Below, in pieces: positions 28,645 to 36,876 of a DNA stretch of 64,000 nt (the first letter of the stretch is position 1; every line of letters starts with the position of its first letter). The DNA lies in contig NZ_CP018811.1 in NCBI RefSeq assembly GCF_001922345.1, positions 3,844,001-3,908,000 on the forward strand, read 5' to 3'. The stretch comes from Paraburkholderia sp. SOS3. GTDB lineage: Bacteria > Pseudomonadota > Gammaproteobacteria > Burkholderiales > Burkholderiaceae. A program made the translations under genes and the position numbers. Below the pieces are notes generated by a model, which worked only from the letters and a program-made list of their open reading frames with translations, ran no database searches and was not told the origin of the DNA.

Positions 28645-29952
28645 CTAGCCGGGAGGGCGCGGGCGCCGTTCGCAAGCGGGCGCCTCGAACAGCGACAGGC
28701 ACGCGGCGGTGCCCGGATCCGGCCGGACAAACAGGTATCCCTGCAGACCGCTCGCGCCCGCGAGACGAGCGGCCGCCACGTCGGCGTCGCTCTCGATGCC
28801 TTCGATCACGACCGTCGCCGCGCAAGTCTTTGCAAATGCAACCAGTTGACGCAGGAAATCGGCGCCCTGCGCGTCGCGTGCCGCTCGAACCAGATTGCCG
28901 CGCGAGATCTTCGCGATGTCGGGCGCGAGTCCTGCGAGGCAACGCATACTGCTGTAGCCGTCGCCCACGTCATCGAGCGCGATCCGGCAGCCGAGCCGCT
29001 GCAGCCAGCCGACAAACTGCTGCGCCGCCTCGAGATCGAACAGCGGCGCCGTCTCGGTGATCTCGAGCACGAGCCTCGATGCGATGTCGGGCTCCTCGCT
29101 CAGCACATCGACCACGAACGACCACCACGGGTCGAGCCGCGCACTCTGCGCAGAGACGTTGCACGCGAGGCGAATACCGGGATTCATGCGTAACGCTTCG
29201 ATCACCGATTCGACCACCCACTGATCGAGCCGCCGCGTCAGTCCAAGACGTTCGAGCGCTTGCACCGCAAAGCCCACATGCTCGAGTCCCGCGCCGGTGC
29301 GCTCGCACAACAGCGCTTCGTAATAGAGCACGGCACTGGTATCGCGCGCATCGCATATGGGCTGCCATTCGAAACACAACCGGCGCTCGGCAAGCGCGGA
29401 AAGAAGACGATCGGCGGTGCGCGTATCGGCATCGAACTGCTCGCGCCCGCGTCGTCCGCCGTCGCCCCATGGCAATGACAGCAGCGGCGCGGCGCCAAAC
29501 GCTTCGATATCGAACGGCGCGTCGCTGAATTCGGGAACCGAAATCGACACGACCGGATACGCCTTCGTATCGAGACTCACGACCGGATCGTTCGCGAGTA
29601 CCGCTTGAATGCGCTCGATCAGGAAACTCGCTTGCGGAGCAAAAAGACGCGTCGGCGGCCGATCGGCGACAACGGTGTCGAACACGAACAGAATGTGATT
29701 GCCGCTATGCCCGACAAAGCCTGGATATTCGCCGAACACGGTGCGCGCGCGTTCGTTGACGATATAGCGCACGAGGCGCGCGAATGCGGCGCCATGCGCA
29801 TGCTCGATTTGCGCGAGATTCGCGATGGAGGCGACGATGCAAAGCGCGGGCGCTTCGTCGCTGCCGTTCGCAGTAGCCTTGGGATTCACGCCGAGTCGCC
29901 TGAAGAGCGCCTTCAGCTCGGGCGAAGGCGCAAACGAATTCGACGTGTTCAT
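28645..29952 (-). CDS. EAL-domain protein with degenerate GGDEF region (probable c-di-GMP phosphodiesterase)
   Basis: 435 residues. Residues about 30-200 resemble a degenerate GGDEF domain in which the signature is replaced by GHSGNHILFVFD, so no cyclase activity is expected. The C-terminal EAL domain keeps the main metal and catalytic residues: Glu in YYEALLCER, Asn in CNVSAQS, Glu in LEITETAP, the Asp pair in ALDDVGDGYSS, Lys in IAKISR, Glu in VIEGIES and Gln in LQGYLF. Two departures are Cys in place of Arg after EALL and Ser in place of the Asp of the KID motif. It may therefore hydrolyse c-di-GMP slowly or only bind it. The start ATG 29952 was chosen by similarity; a longer frame exists. 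The autotransporter is the next gene on the strand. Confidence 0.85.
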   Translation of the reverse strand: MNTSNSFAPSPELKALFRRLGVNPKATANGSDEAPALCIVASIANLAQIEHAHGAAFARLVRYIVNERARTVFGEYPGFVGHSGNHILFVFDTVVADRPPTRLFAPQASFLIERIQAVLANDPVVSLDTKAYPVVSISVPEFSDAPFDIEAFGAAPLLSLPWGDGGRRGREQFDADTRTADRLLSALAERRLCFEWQPICDARDTSAVLYYEALLCERTGAGLEHVGFAVQALERLGLTRRLDQWVVESVIEALRMNPGIRLACNVSAQSARLDPWWSFVVDVLSEEPDIASRLVLEITETAPLFDLEAAQQFVGWLQRLGCRIALDDVGDGYSSMRCLAGLAPDIAKISRGNLVRAARDAQGADFLRQLVAFAKTCAATVVIEGIESDADVAAARLAGASGLQGYLFVRPDPGTAACLSLFEAPACERRPRPPG

Positions 29953-30258
29953 GCGCCGCACGCAGCGCGACACCGATCGAAACACGAACGGTCTGCACGG
30001 ACAGGGTCCACGCGCGATTTCGTGCGCGGTGCAAAAAGGTTCGTTTGTGTCAGCATCGAGTCTAGTCGTCGGACCACTCAAAAACTACGGGGAAATCATG
30101 GCCTTCGTGCGCGCGCAAACAGAGAAAGACAATCGGACAAAAAGGAACCTATGTGTCAATCCGAAAAGCCACGTCGTCGGCAATTCGACACGCGACGCAA
30201 GTTAATCGCGTATCGGCCGGCGGCCAGGGTTACCCTATCCGGCCTAACGGTGACAGCA
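29953..30258. other. Divergent region between the EAL gene and recombinase 1
   Basis: About 305 bases with no family-like protein. Notable is a nested dyad at 30215-30244, GGCCGG...CCGGCC enclosing AGGGTTACCCT, which ends 14 bases before the recombinase start. It could be an operator or a recombination site for the recombinase. Confidence 0.5.
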
Positions 30259-30861
30259 ATGAGAAAGATCGGATATGCACGCGTTTCGACAGAAGACCAG
30301 AATCTCGATCTGCAGATTGCCGCTTTGCAGGCAGCACAATGCGAGGTTCTGTTTCAGGACCATGGCGTGTCGGGCGCAAGCATGACGCGGCCCGGGCTGG
30401 ACCAGGCGTTCGGCTATCTCGAAGACGGCGATACGCTCGTCGTATGGCGCCTCGACCGCCTGGGGCGCTCGCTTAGCCATCTCGTGAATCTGATCGAAGA
30501 GCTCAAACGGCGCACGATTCATTTTCAGTCGCTTACTGAATCGATCGACACGACGACGTCGGGCGGCATGCTCGTGTTTCATATGATGGCCGCGCTCGCG
30601 CAATTCGAGCGATCGCTGATTGGCGAACGCACTAAAGCCGGAATGCAGGTTGCGCGGCTCAAGGGCAAGCGCATTGGACGCCGGCCCGCGCTCGCGCCCG
30701 AGCAGCGCGAAGAAGCGCTACGGCTGCTAAACGACTATTCGATCGAAGAAGTGGCCGCGCGCTTCGGCGTATCGCATCGGACGATCCGGCGAGCGCGCAA
30801 GGAGCGCGACGCGCTGTACGACACGCTCGACACGGTCGTGCATCCGATCCCGGTGATATGA
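30259..30861 (+). CDS. Serine recombinase (resolvase/invertase family), copy 1
   Basis: 200 residues. The catalytic domain has the active serine at residue 10 (IGYARVSTEDQN), conserved TLVVWRLDRLGRSL with the catalytic arginines, SIDTTTSGGMLVFHMMAALAQFERSLIGERTKAG, a linker helix, and a C-terminal helix-turn-helix (YSIEEVAARFGVSHRTIRRA). Such enzymes resolve cointegrates or invert DNA with a two-base staggered cut. ATG 30259 starts at the usual N-terminus; GTG 30250 is an in-frame alternative. It faces a second recombinase of the same family, with 28 bases between stop codons. No transposase or terminal repeats are visible nearby, so it is not simply part of a Tn3 element. Confidence 0.92.
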   Translation: MRKIGYARVSTEDQNLDLQIAALQAAQCEVLFQDHGVSGASMTRPGLDQAFGYLEDGDTLVVWRLDRLGRSLSHLVNLIEELKRRTIHFQSLTESIDTTTSGGMLVFHMMAALAQFERSLIGERTKAGMQVARLKGKRIGRRPALAPEQREEALRLLNDYSIEEVAARFGVSHRTIRRARKERDALYDTLDTVVHPIPVI

Positions 30862-30889
30862 CGCGGTACGCGCGGTGGATACGCGCCGC

Positions 30890-31453
30890 TCAGCAGGCGG
30901 CGAGACCTTCCCGACGCAGACTTCGCCATAGCGTGCGCGGATGAATCCGGTAGCGTGCGGCGACGAGCGCGGCCGGCTGCTCGGCAAGCAATTGCAGCGC
31001 TTCGCGGCATTGCTCGCGATCGAGCGAGCGTTTGCGCCCAAGCGTCTGGCCGCGCGCACGCGCCGCGCTCATGCCGGCCCGTGTGCGCTCGGCAATCAGC
31101 TTGCGCTCGAATTCGGCGAGTGCGGCAAGCATATGGAACATCAACGCGCCACCCGAGGTCGTCGTATCGATGTGCTCGTTCAACGACGCGAAATGCATGC
31201 CCTTTCTGCCGAGCCGGTCGACGAGTTCGATCAGCTTCGGCAGCGAACGGCCCAGCCTGTCGAGGCGCCAGACCACGAGCGTATCGCCGGCTTTCATCGC
31301 GCGCATCGCACGCTCGAGCCCAGGCCGCTTGAACTGCGCGCCTGAAATGCCGTGATCGGAATAGATCCGGTCACATGCCGCTCTCTCCAGCGCGTTGATC
31401 TGCAAATCGAGGTTCTGGTCGTCGGTCGACACTCTTGCATATCCAATTTTCAT
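30890..31453 (-). CDS. Serine recombinase (resolvase/invertase family), copy 2
   Basis: 187 residues from ATG 31453. The same layout as copy 1 is visible: active Ser9 in IGYARVSTDDQN, TLVVWRLDRLGRSL, HIDTTTSGGALMFHMLAALAEFERKLIAERTRAG, and a C-terminal helix-turn-helix (PAALVAARYRIHPRTLWRSL). The catalytic halves of the two proteins agree at most positions, while the DNA-binding helices differ, so they probably recognise different sites. An upstream in-frame ATG at 31468 is also possible. The genes are convergent, an uncommon arrangement for two full-length members of this family. Confidence 0.92.
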   Translation of the reverse strand: MKIGYARVSTDDQNLDLQINALERAACDRIYSDHGISGAQFKRPGLERAMRAMKAGDTLVVWRLDRLGRSLPKLIELVDRLGRKGMHFASLNEHIDTTTSGGALMFHMLAALAEFERKLIAERTRAGMSAARARGQTLGRKRSLDREQCREALQLLAEQPAALVAARYRIHPRTLWRSLRREGLAAC

Positions 31454-31878
31454 TTTTAATTCCCGCATTTCCCTCGCTTGCTCTTTCGCTTTATGGCCAG
31501 TTCCCCGTTTGCGTGCTTCGCAGGTTCGAATCGCATTTCCTCCGTCCTTTGAAGGTTCAAATGGACGCAATGAGCCGATATCGCGTAAGCGCTTTAGCGC
31601 TGTAAGCGGCTTTCGTTATGAAAGCGCAGCGATGTTCGGACAAGCGCATCGGGCGAAGATAGACATCCGCTATGCCGCGCTGGACGCAGCCGCCGAATCG
31701 CTGCAATTCATTGCCGCGCGGTGAATGAGCGCCGCACGCGATGTACCGGTAGCGGGCCTTTCACAATTGACGTATTTGCCGTCGGGGATAGGTGGGACTA
31801 TTCTAAGTCCACTTACATACCATTTGTTGTCTTGCCGTCGCAATTGGTATCTGCACGTCTCAGCGTCACAGCATTGAC
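31454..31878. other. Region between recombinase 2 and the AraC regulator
   Basis: A 425-base stretch of lower GC. It contains the palindrome TTTGAA-GG-TTCAAA at 31548-31561 and two adjacent dyads at 31589-31602 (AGCGC TTTA GCGCT) and 31609-31625 (GCTTTC...GAAAGC). They may be recombinase or regulator sites. No protein family is recognisable on either strand. Confidence 0.5.
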
Positions 31879-32934
31879 ATGAAAGGGCTAAACGTGTCGA
31901 CACACTCGCTTTCGCAATTGCCCTACGTGCGCTTCGATTCGCAGGACGTGACGCCGGCGGACCGCTACGACTACTGGCAAACGAGCCTGTCGAGCGTATG
32001 CCAGTTAAGTTTCCCGTACAACCATTCGGCGGAGTCGTTCGTCGCGCGCAACGAAATGTGGATTCTCGGCGACATGATGTTGAGCCGCCGCGAGTGCAGC
32101 GCGCATATCCTGCATCGATCGTCGCGTTCGATTCGCCTCGATCAGCTCGATCACTACAAGATTCATTTTCGCGTCGGCGGCTCGGCGGATGCCGATCTCG
32201 AGGCGGGCCGGCAAGCGGTGCATGTCGATGCCGGTGGTTGCGTGCTCACCGATATGGCGCGGCCCGAGCGCGTACAGGTCGACGGTGGAACCACAGTGAC
32301 GGTGATCATTCCGCGCGACCGGCTCGATGCGCTGCTGCCGCATCCGGTCGATCTGCACGGCGTCGTGCTGCGCGGCGGCTGCACGGTCCTGCTCGCCGAT
32401 CATTTGCGCTCGCTCACACGCTCGGTCGACCAACTGACGCTCGAACAGGCGCCCGATGTCGCGCTGGCGACGCTTCATCTGCTTGCCGCCAGCATCGCAC
32501 CGTCGATGGACAAGCTCGCGCTCGCACGCCCCGCGATCGAAGCAACGCTATTGAGCCAGATTCGCCGTCATATCGAAGAACATATCGGAACGTCGGAACT
32601 GACCGTCGAACATATCTGCACGCGGTTCCGCATTTCGCGCGCAACGCTTTATCGCCTGTTCGAACCGATGGGCGGTGTCGCGAAATTTATCAAGGAGAGG
32701 CGGCTTTTCAGAATACATACGGCGCTCGCCACCGCGGAAGGCCGGCCGCACCTGAACCGCGTGGCGGAGCAATACGGATTCAAGACGTCCGCGCATTTCA
32801 GCCGCGCGTTTCGCGAGCAATTCGGCTATAGCCCGAGCGAGCTGACATCGGGCGCACGCCGTGAACTGCCGAGCGCGGCGTCAGCGACGGCGCGCTTTTC
32901 AATGGAACGCTGGTTGCATTCGTTGCGCGCGTGA
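31879..32934 (+). CDS. AraC-family transcriptional regulator with AraC-binding-like N-domain
   Basis: 351 residues. The N-terminal 210 residues fit the AraC-binding-like sensor domain found in FeaR-type regulators (YDYWQTSLSSVC...HYKIHFRVGG). The C-terminal 100 residues hold the two helix-turn-helix motifs: LTVEHICTRFRISRATLYRLF and RVAEQYGFKTSAHFSRAFREQFGYSP. The ligand is unknown. It converges with the beta-hydroxyacid dehydrogenase gene at 32948, so it may control the flanking catabolic genes, though no shared binding site is evident. Confidence 0.9.
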   Translation: MKGLNVSTHSLSQLPYVRFDSQDVTPADRYDYWQTSLSSVCQLSFPYNHSAESFVARNEMWILGDMMLSRRECSAHILHRSSRSIRLDQLDHYKIHFRVGGSADADLEAGRQAVHVDAGGCVLTDMARPERVQVDGGTTVTVIIPRDRLDALLPHPVDLHGVVLRGGCTVLLADHLRSLTRSVDQLTLEQAPDVALATLHLLAASIAPSMDKLALARPAIEATLLSQIRRHIEEHIGTSELTVEHICTRFRISRATLYRLFEPMGGVAKFIKERRLFRIHTALATAEGRPHLNRVAEQYGFKTSAHFSRAFREQFGYSPSELTSGARRELPSAASATARFSMERWLHSLRA

Positions 32935-32947
32935 AGCGCGCATCCGG

Positions 32948-33859
32948 TTATCTTGTTGTACCAGCGCCTGGATTCGAGTGACCGGACCAGTCTTCGATAT
33001 ACCGGACGAGTTCCGTCATGTCCCGCTTTGCGCCATCCTGCCGCGCCGCGAAATTCCATAGTTGCCGCACCGTGCTGCCCACCCACATCGGCACGCCAAG
33101 CGCCTCGCATTCATCGACCGCGAGACCGATGTCCTTGCACACGCTGCCGATCGGGAAACCGAAATCGAACGTGCGCGGCAGCACCTGCTTGGGAAACTTG
33201 TCCTGCGTCGCGCCGTTCTTTCCGCTGCCCGCATTGATAACGGCCATCATCGTTTCCGGATCGAGCCCGCCTTTGACACCGGCGACAAACGCTTCCGACG
33301 TGATCGCAAACGCAGTCGACGAAAGCATATTGTTGAGCAGCTTCATTAGCTGCCCTTGCCCCGGCTCGCTACCGACATTGAACGTTTTACCGAATACATC
33401 GAACAACTCGCGCACCTGAGAGACCACCTCGGGCTTGCCGGCAATCATCACCGCGAGCGTGCCCTTCTGCGCGCCGGCTGCGCCGCCGCTCACCGGTGCA
33501 TCGATCGTCTCGATGCCTTTGTCATGCAGCGCGGCTGCGACTTCCTTTTCCGTGGTCGAGCCGACCGTCGACAGATCGATCAGTATTTTGACCGCCTTGC
33601 CATGCACGATGCCTTGCGCGCCAACCGCTACTTCGCGAAAGACTGCGGGCGTCGGCAAGCTCGTGAAGATCACGCCCGCGCTGTCCGCCACCTCGCCCAC
33701 GCTGCCGGCCACTTGCGCGCCGAGCTTCTGCAGTTCGGCGAGGGCATTTGCATCCTTGTCGTAGATGACGAGCGAGTGCCCCTGCTCGATCAGACGTCGT
33801 GCCATCGGCCTGCCCATCACGCCGACACCGATAAAACCGATCAGCTTGTTCTCAAGCAT
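32948..33859 (-). CDS. NAD-dependent beta-hydroxyacid dehydrogenase (3-hydroxyisobutyrate/tartronate semialdehyde reductase family)
   Basis: 303 residues. The N-terminal Rossmann domain begins LIGFIGVGVMGRPMARRLIEQGH, and the second domain carries DAPVSGGAAGAQKGTLAVMIAG, the substrate-binding signature, and GQGQLMKLLNNML with the catalytic lysine. These enzymes oxidise or reduce small beta-hydroxy acids such as 3-hydroxyisobutyrate, tartronate semialdehyde or hydroxymethyl-glutarate; the substrate cannot be fixed from sequence. Thirty-nine bases separate it from the upstream SDR gene. The pair is preceded by a LacI-type operator at 34728, so it is probably repressed by the neighbouring LacI protein. 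A paralogue lies at 38896-39813. Confidence 0.9.
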   Translation of the reverse strand: MLENKLIGFIGVGVMGRPMARRLIEQGHSLVIYDKDANALAELQKLGAQVAGSVGEVADSAGVIFTSLPTPAVFREVAVGAQGIVHGKAVKILIDLSTVGSTTEKEVAAALHDKGIETIDAPVSGGAAGAQKGTLAVMIAGKPEVVSQVRELFDVFGKTFNVGSEPGQGQLMKLLNNMLSSTAFAITSEAFVAGVKGGLDPETMMAVINAGSGKNGATQDKFPKQVLPRTFDFGFPIGSVCKDIGLAVDECEALGVPMWVGSTVRQLWNFAARQDGAKRDMTELVRYIEDWSGHSNPGAGTTR

Positions 33860-33898
33860 CTGCTGCTCCTTCGATATGAATGGAAAGTGCGTCGCGGC

Positions 33899-34678
33899 TC
33901 ATGTAGCAAGCCAACCGCCTTCGACAGGCAACATCGCACCCGTGATATCGCGTGCCGCATCGCTGCATAAAAAGACCACGAGTTGCGCGACGTGCGCCGC
34001 ATCGACAAACTCGCCACCAGGCTGCTTGCCGCGCAGGAATTCGCGAACCGCAGGCTCGCGCGCGAGCCCGGTTTCGTTCATCAGCGCGACGATGCGCTTT
34101 TCGCTGGTGGGCGTATGGACCGCCCCCGGACAGATCGCATTGCACGTGATGCCGGCGCCGACCGTCTCGGCGGCCACCGCACGCGTGAAACCGAGCAGCG
34201 CCGATTTGGTCGTCACGTAATCGACCCGGTTTGCCGTGCCGCGCATGCCGTACACGGATGTCATGTTGAAAATGCGTCCCCAGCCGCGTTCGCGCATGCG
34301 CGGCAACGCAAGGCGCACTGCATGAAATGCCGCACTCAGATTCACCGCGAGTGCCTGATCCCACTTGTCGGCCGGGAATGCTTCGATCGGCGCGAAGTGC
34401 CGCACCACCGCATTATTGACAAGAATGTCGAGCGAACCGGTCCGCCCGATCGTTTCGTCGACAAGCCGTTCGACCGCTTCCGGTTGCGACAGATCCGCCT
34501 GAATGTAGTGCGGTGCAACGTGATGGCGCGCTTCGAAGGCGGCGCACGCGGGCTGCACGTCGGCCAGCGACTCGACCCCGTGCAGCAGCACGTTGCATCC
34601 CGCACCGGCCAGCGCATCCGCCATCGCGAGACCCAATCCATGCGACGAGCCCGTCACGAGCGCAGTTTTCCCTTTCAT
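33899..34678 (-). CDS. Short-chain dehydrogenase (3-hydroxybutyrate dehydrogenase-like)
   Basis: 259 residues with cofactor motif ALVTGSSHGLG, NNAV in place of NNAG, catalytic Ser in FNMTSVYGM, and YVTTK for the Tyr/Lys pair. The end DAARDITGAMLPVEGGW is typical of this family. The sequence style is that of D-3-hydroxybutyrate dehydrogenases (NVLLHG after strand 2 suggests NAD preference), but neighbouring genes point to another hydroxy acid or sugar-acid substrate. It is the first gene of a two-gene unit with the dehydrogenase at 32948. The operator at 34728-34741 lies 50 bases before its start. Confidence 0.9.
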   Translation of the reverse strand: MKGKTALVTGSSHGLGLAMADALAGAGCNVLLHGVESLADVQPACAAFEARHHVAPHYIQADLSQPEAVERLVDETIGRTGSLDILVNNAVVRHFAPIEAFPADKWDQALAVNLSAAFHAVRLALPRMRERGWGRIFNMTSVYGMRGTANRVDYVTTKSALLGFTRAVAAETVGAGITCNAICPGAVHTPTSEKRIVALMNETGLAREPAVREFLRGKQPGGEFVDAAHVAQLVVFLCSDAARDITGAMLPVEGGWLAT

Positions 34679-34727
34679 TCTGCAGTTCCTGTCGGCGATG
34701 CCCTCCGCAGCGTGGAAGGCGTATTTT

Positions 34728-34743
34728 TATGATAGCGCTAACT
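34728..34743 (-). promoter_or_regulatory. LacI-type operator upstream of the SDR-dehydrogenase pair
   Basis: ATGATAGCGCTAACTT shares twelve consecutive bases (ATGATAGCGCTA) with the perfect palindrome at 35992-36005. LacI-family operators are typically palindromes with a central CG, as here in AGCGCT. It lies about 50 bases ahead of the minus-strand SDR start. Confidence 0.75.
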
Positions 34744-34830
34744 TAACGCGATGCCAAACATCGATGTGAAGCGATGGATGTGAAGCGGTGAACGAGAAGC
34801 CGGGAATGTGAGCGCCGGAACGCCGCCTTC

Positions 34831-35901
34831 TCAGGTGCTTTCGCGCTGAATGATTTCGAAGCCGAGATCGAGCCGCGTCGGTGCCGCGTCCGCGTCGCCG
34901 CGCAACCGCTGCAACAGACACTCGGCGCTGCGCCGGCCGATTTCGAGGCGCGGGAGATTCAGGCAGGTAAGCTTCGGCACCGTATGCCGCAGGATGTCGA
35001 GATCGTCGAAGCCCGCGATCGCGATCCGTTCGGGCACCTTCCAGCCGCGCCGCTGCGCTTCGAATAGCGCGCCGACGGCGAGCACGTCGCCGGCAAAGAA
35101 TATCGCGTCGACTTCGGGCGCGCGCTGCATCATATCGATCATCGCATGCGCACCCGCGGTCAAACCGGGCTCCGCTTCCTGCACGAGCGCGGTATTGCGC
35201 TCGCGGCCAAGCGACGCAAGCGCCGCGTAATAACCTTTCAGACGCTCCTTCGAGCGCGGGTTATTGCGCATCGGCACGCTGACGAAGCCGATCGATTTAT
35301 AGCCGCGCGCGGCGAGATACAACGTCATCTCTTTGGCCGCATTGAAATTCGAGTAGCTGATCACGACGTCGAGCGGATTGCGCACGAGGTCGCCCGTTTC
35401 GATGACCGGAATACCGGCCTGGCGCGCGAGCTGCGTCGCGCGCGGCGTATGCGCGGTGTTGTGCAGCAGCAGCCCGCATACGCGTTGCGCGACGAATGCA
35501 CCGATCAACGCTTCTTCTTCGTCGAGCGAATAGCCGCTATCGGCAATCAGCAGATGCATGCCGGCCGCGCGCAGCACATCGGCGGCGCCTTTCATCGTGT
35601 GCGAATACAGCGAATTCTGGATGCTCGGTACGATCTGCCCGACTACGTTGGAACGGTTCGATGCGAGATTCGACGCAATCGAATTCGGCACATAGCCGAT
35701 CTTGCGAATCGTATCGAGCACGTGCTTGCGCGTTTCTTCCGACAGTTTGGCCGGCTCGTTCAATGCGCGCGAAACGGTCATCAACGATACGTTCGCCGCC
35801 TTCGCGACGTCGGCCATGCGCACGGCGCCGCCGCCGCTGCGCGTTCTGTTCTCGCTCAACCGTGAGTTCCCGCCAGCAGCGGTGCCTGCGCGCTTTTTCA
35901 C
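34831..35901 (-). CDS. LacI-family transcriptional repressor
   Basis: About 356 residues as listed. The helix-turn-helix is RMADVAKAANVSLMTVSRAL and the hinge follows with YVPNSIASNLASNRSN; the rest is a periplasmic-binding-protein-like sensor (VGQIVPSIQNSLYSHTMKGA ... FFAGDVLAVGALFEAQRRGW ... AGFDDLDI). The start is unsure: GTG 35946, GTG 35901, TTG 35859 and ATG 35817 are all in frame and none has a clear ribosome-binding site. It resembles gluconate-type (GntR/IdnR) repressors in hinge sequence. Its likely operators are the two TGATAGCGCTA sites at 34728 and 35992, which makes it autoregulated and a controller of the flanking dehydrogenases and of the divergent MBL-fold hydrolase. Confidence 0.9.
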   Translation of the reverse strand: MKKRAGTAAGGNSRLSENRTRSGGGAVRMADVAKAANVSLMTVSRALNEPAKLSEETRKHVLDTIRKIGYVPNSIASNLASNRSNVVGQIVPSIQNSLYSHTMKGAADVLRAAGMHLLIADSGYSLDEEEALIGAFVAQRVCGLLLHNTAHTPRATQLARQAGIPVIETGDLVRNPLDVVISYSNFNAAKEMTLYLAARGYKSIGFVSVPMRNNPRSKERLKGYYAALASLGRERNTALVQEAEPGLTAGAHAMIDMMQRAPEVDAIFFAGDVLAVGALFEAQRRGWKVPERIAIAGFDDLDILRHTVPKLTCLNLPRLEIGRRSAECLLQRLRGDADAAPTRLDLGFEIIQREST

Positions 35902-35990
35902 TATTCTGCATCCGGCCTTTCGAAACGATGGCGAATTGTATCCCACCGGTACGGCGTATCGGCGGGCAGCAGACTAGCCACGCGTTTGCT

Positions 35991-36006
35991 ATGATAGCGC
36001 TATCAG
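35991..36006. promoter_or_regulatory. Perfect LacI-type operator between lacI-family gene and MBL-fold gene
   Basis: TGATAGCGCTATCA at 35992-36005 is a perfect 14-base palindrome. It lies in the divergent gap, 51 bases before the MBL-fold hydrolase and about 90 bases before the regulator, well placed to control both. Confidence 0.8.
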
Positions 36007-36055
36007 TTCTCGTGAAATTTTCACGAGAAAGTTATTCGGGGAAAGGAGACGCTCG

Positions 36056-36856
36056 ATGACTTCGCCGCTCGAAAACTACAAGATCTACGCGATCAAATAC
36101 GCGCACCACGACCGCCCCGCAAGCGCCAACTTCATAGGCGGCGATCCGCATGACGTATCGATGCCGCTCGACTATTTCGTCTGGGCCGTGGTCGGCGAAG
36201 GCCGCACGTGGCTCGTCGATACCGGGTTCGACCCGGCAGTCGGCAATCGGCGCGGCCGCACGACCACGCATCGCGTCGAAGAGGGTTTGCAGGCGATCGG
36301 CATTCGCGCCGATTCCGTCGAGGATGTGATCGTCACGCATATGCATTACGACCACGCGGGAAACCGCGAACTGTTTCCGAAAGCGCGTTACCACATGCAG
36401 GACCGCGAAATGGCGTATTGCACGGGCCGCTGCATGTGCCATCGCGAGCTCAGGCATCCGTTCAATCCCGACGACGTGAAGACGATGGTCGGCCGCGTAT
36501 TCGACGGCCGCGTGCAGTTTCACGACGGCACATCGCAGCTTGCGCCGGGACTGTCCGTGCATCTCGTGGGTGGCCATACGAACGGCCTGCAGGTCGCGCG
36601 CGTGCATACCGAACGCGGCTGGGTCGTGCTCGCGTCCGATGCGTCGCACCTGTACGCGAATATGGAGCAGGAGCGGCCGTTTCCGGCCGTGTACAACATC
36701 GGCGACATGCTCGAGGGATACCGGATCGTGCACGAACTGGCCGATTCGCCGCAGCATGTCGTGCCCGGGCACGATCCCGATGTACTGCGGCGTTATCCGT
36801 CGCCCGGCAAGGACACGCAGGACTGGATCGTGCGGCTCGATGCGGTGCCGCGATAG
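36056..36856 (+). CDS. Metallo-beta-lactamase-fold hydrolase, AHL-lactonase-like
   Basis: 266 residues. The metal site HxHxDH is seen as THMHYDHAGN, followed by a second His (VGGHTNG), an Asp (ASDASH) and a last His (VVPGHDP). This set and the N-terminal YAHHDRPASANFIGGDP are typical of the N-acyl-homoserine-lactonase family branch of the fold. GGGGAAAGGAG precedes the start. The gene is divergent from lacI with a shared operator. In this context the substrate is more likely a sugar-acid or other lactone than a signal molecule, but either is possible. Confidence 0.9.
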   Translation: MTSPLENYKIYAIKYAHHDRPASANFIGGDPHDVSMPLDYFVWAVVGEGRTWLVDTGFDPAVGNRRGRTTTHRVEEGLQAIGIRADSVEDVIVTHMHYDHAGNRELFPKARYHMQDREMAYCTGRCMCHRELRHPFNPDDVKTMVGRVFDGRVQFHDGTSQLAPGLSVHLVGGHTNGLQVARVHTERGWVVLASDASHLYANMEQERPFPAVYNIGDMLEGYRIVHELADSPQHVVPGHDPDVLRRYPSPGKDTQDWIVRLDAVPR

Positions 36857-36876
36857 TCTGCGAGCGCGCCGTGCCG

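Noticed and set aside
30259..31453. Tn3-family transposon carrying the recombinases
   Set aside because: No transposase gene or 38-base terminal inverted repeats are visible; the genes next to the pair are ordinary chromosomal genes.
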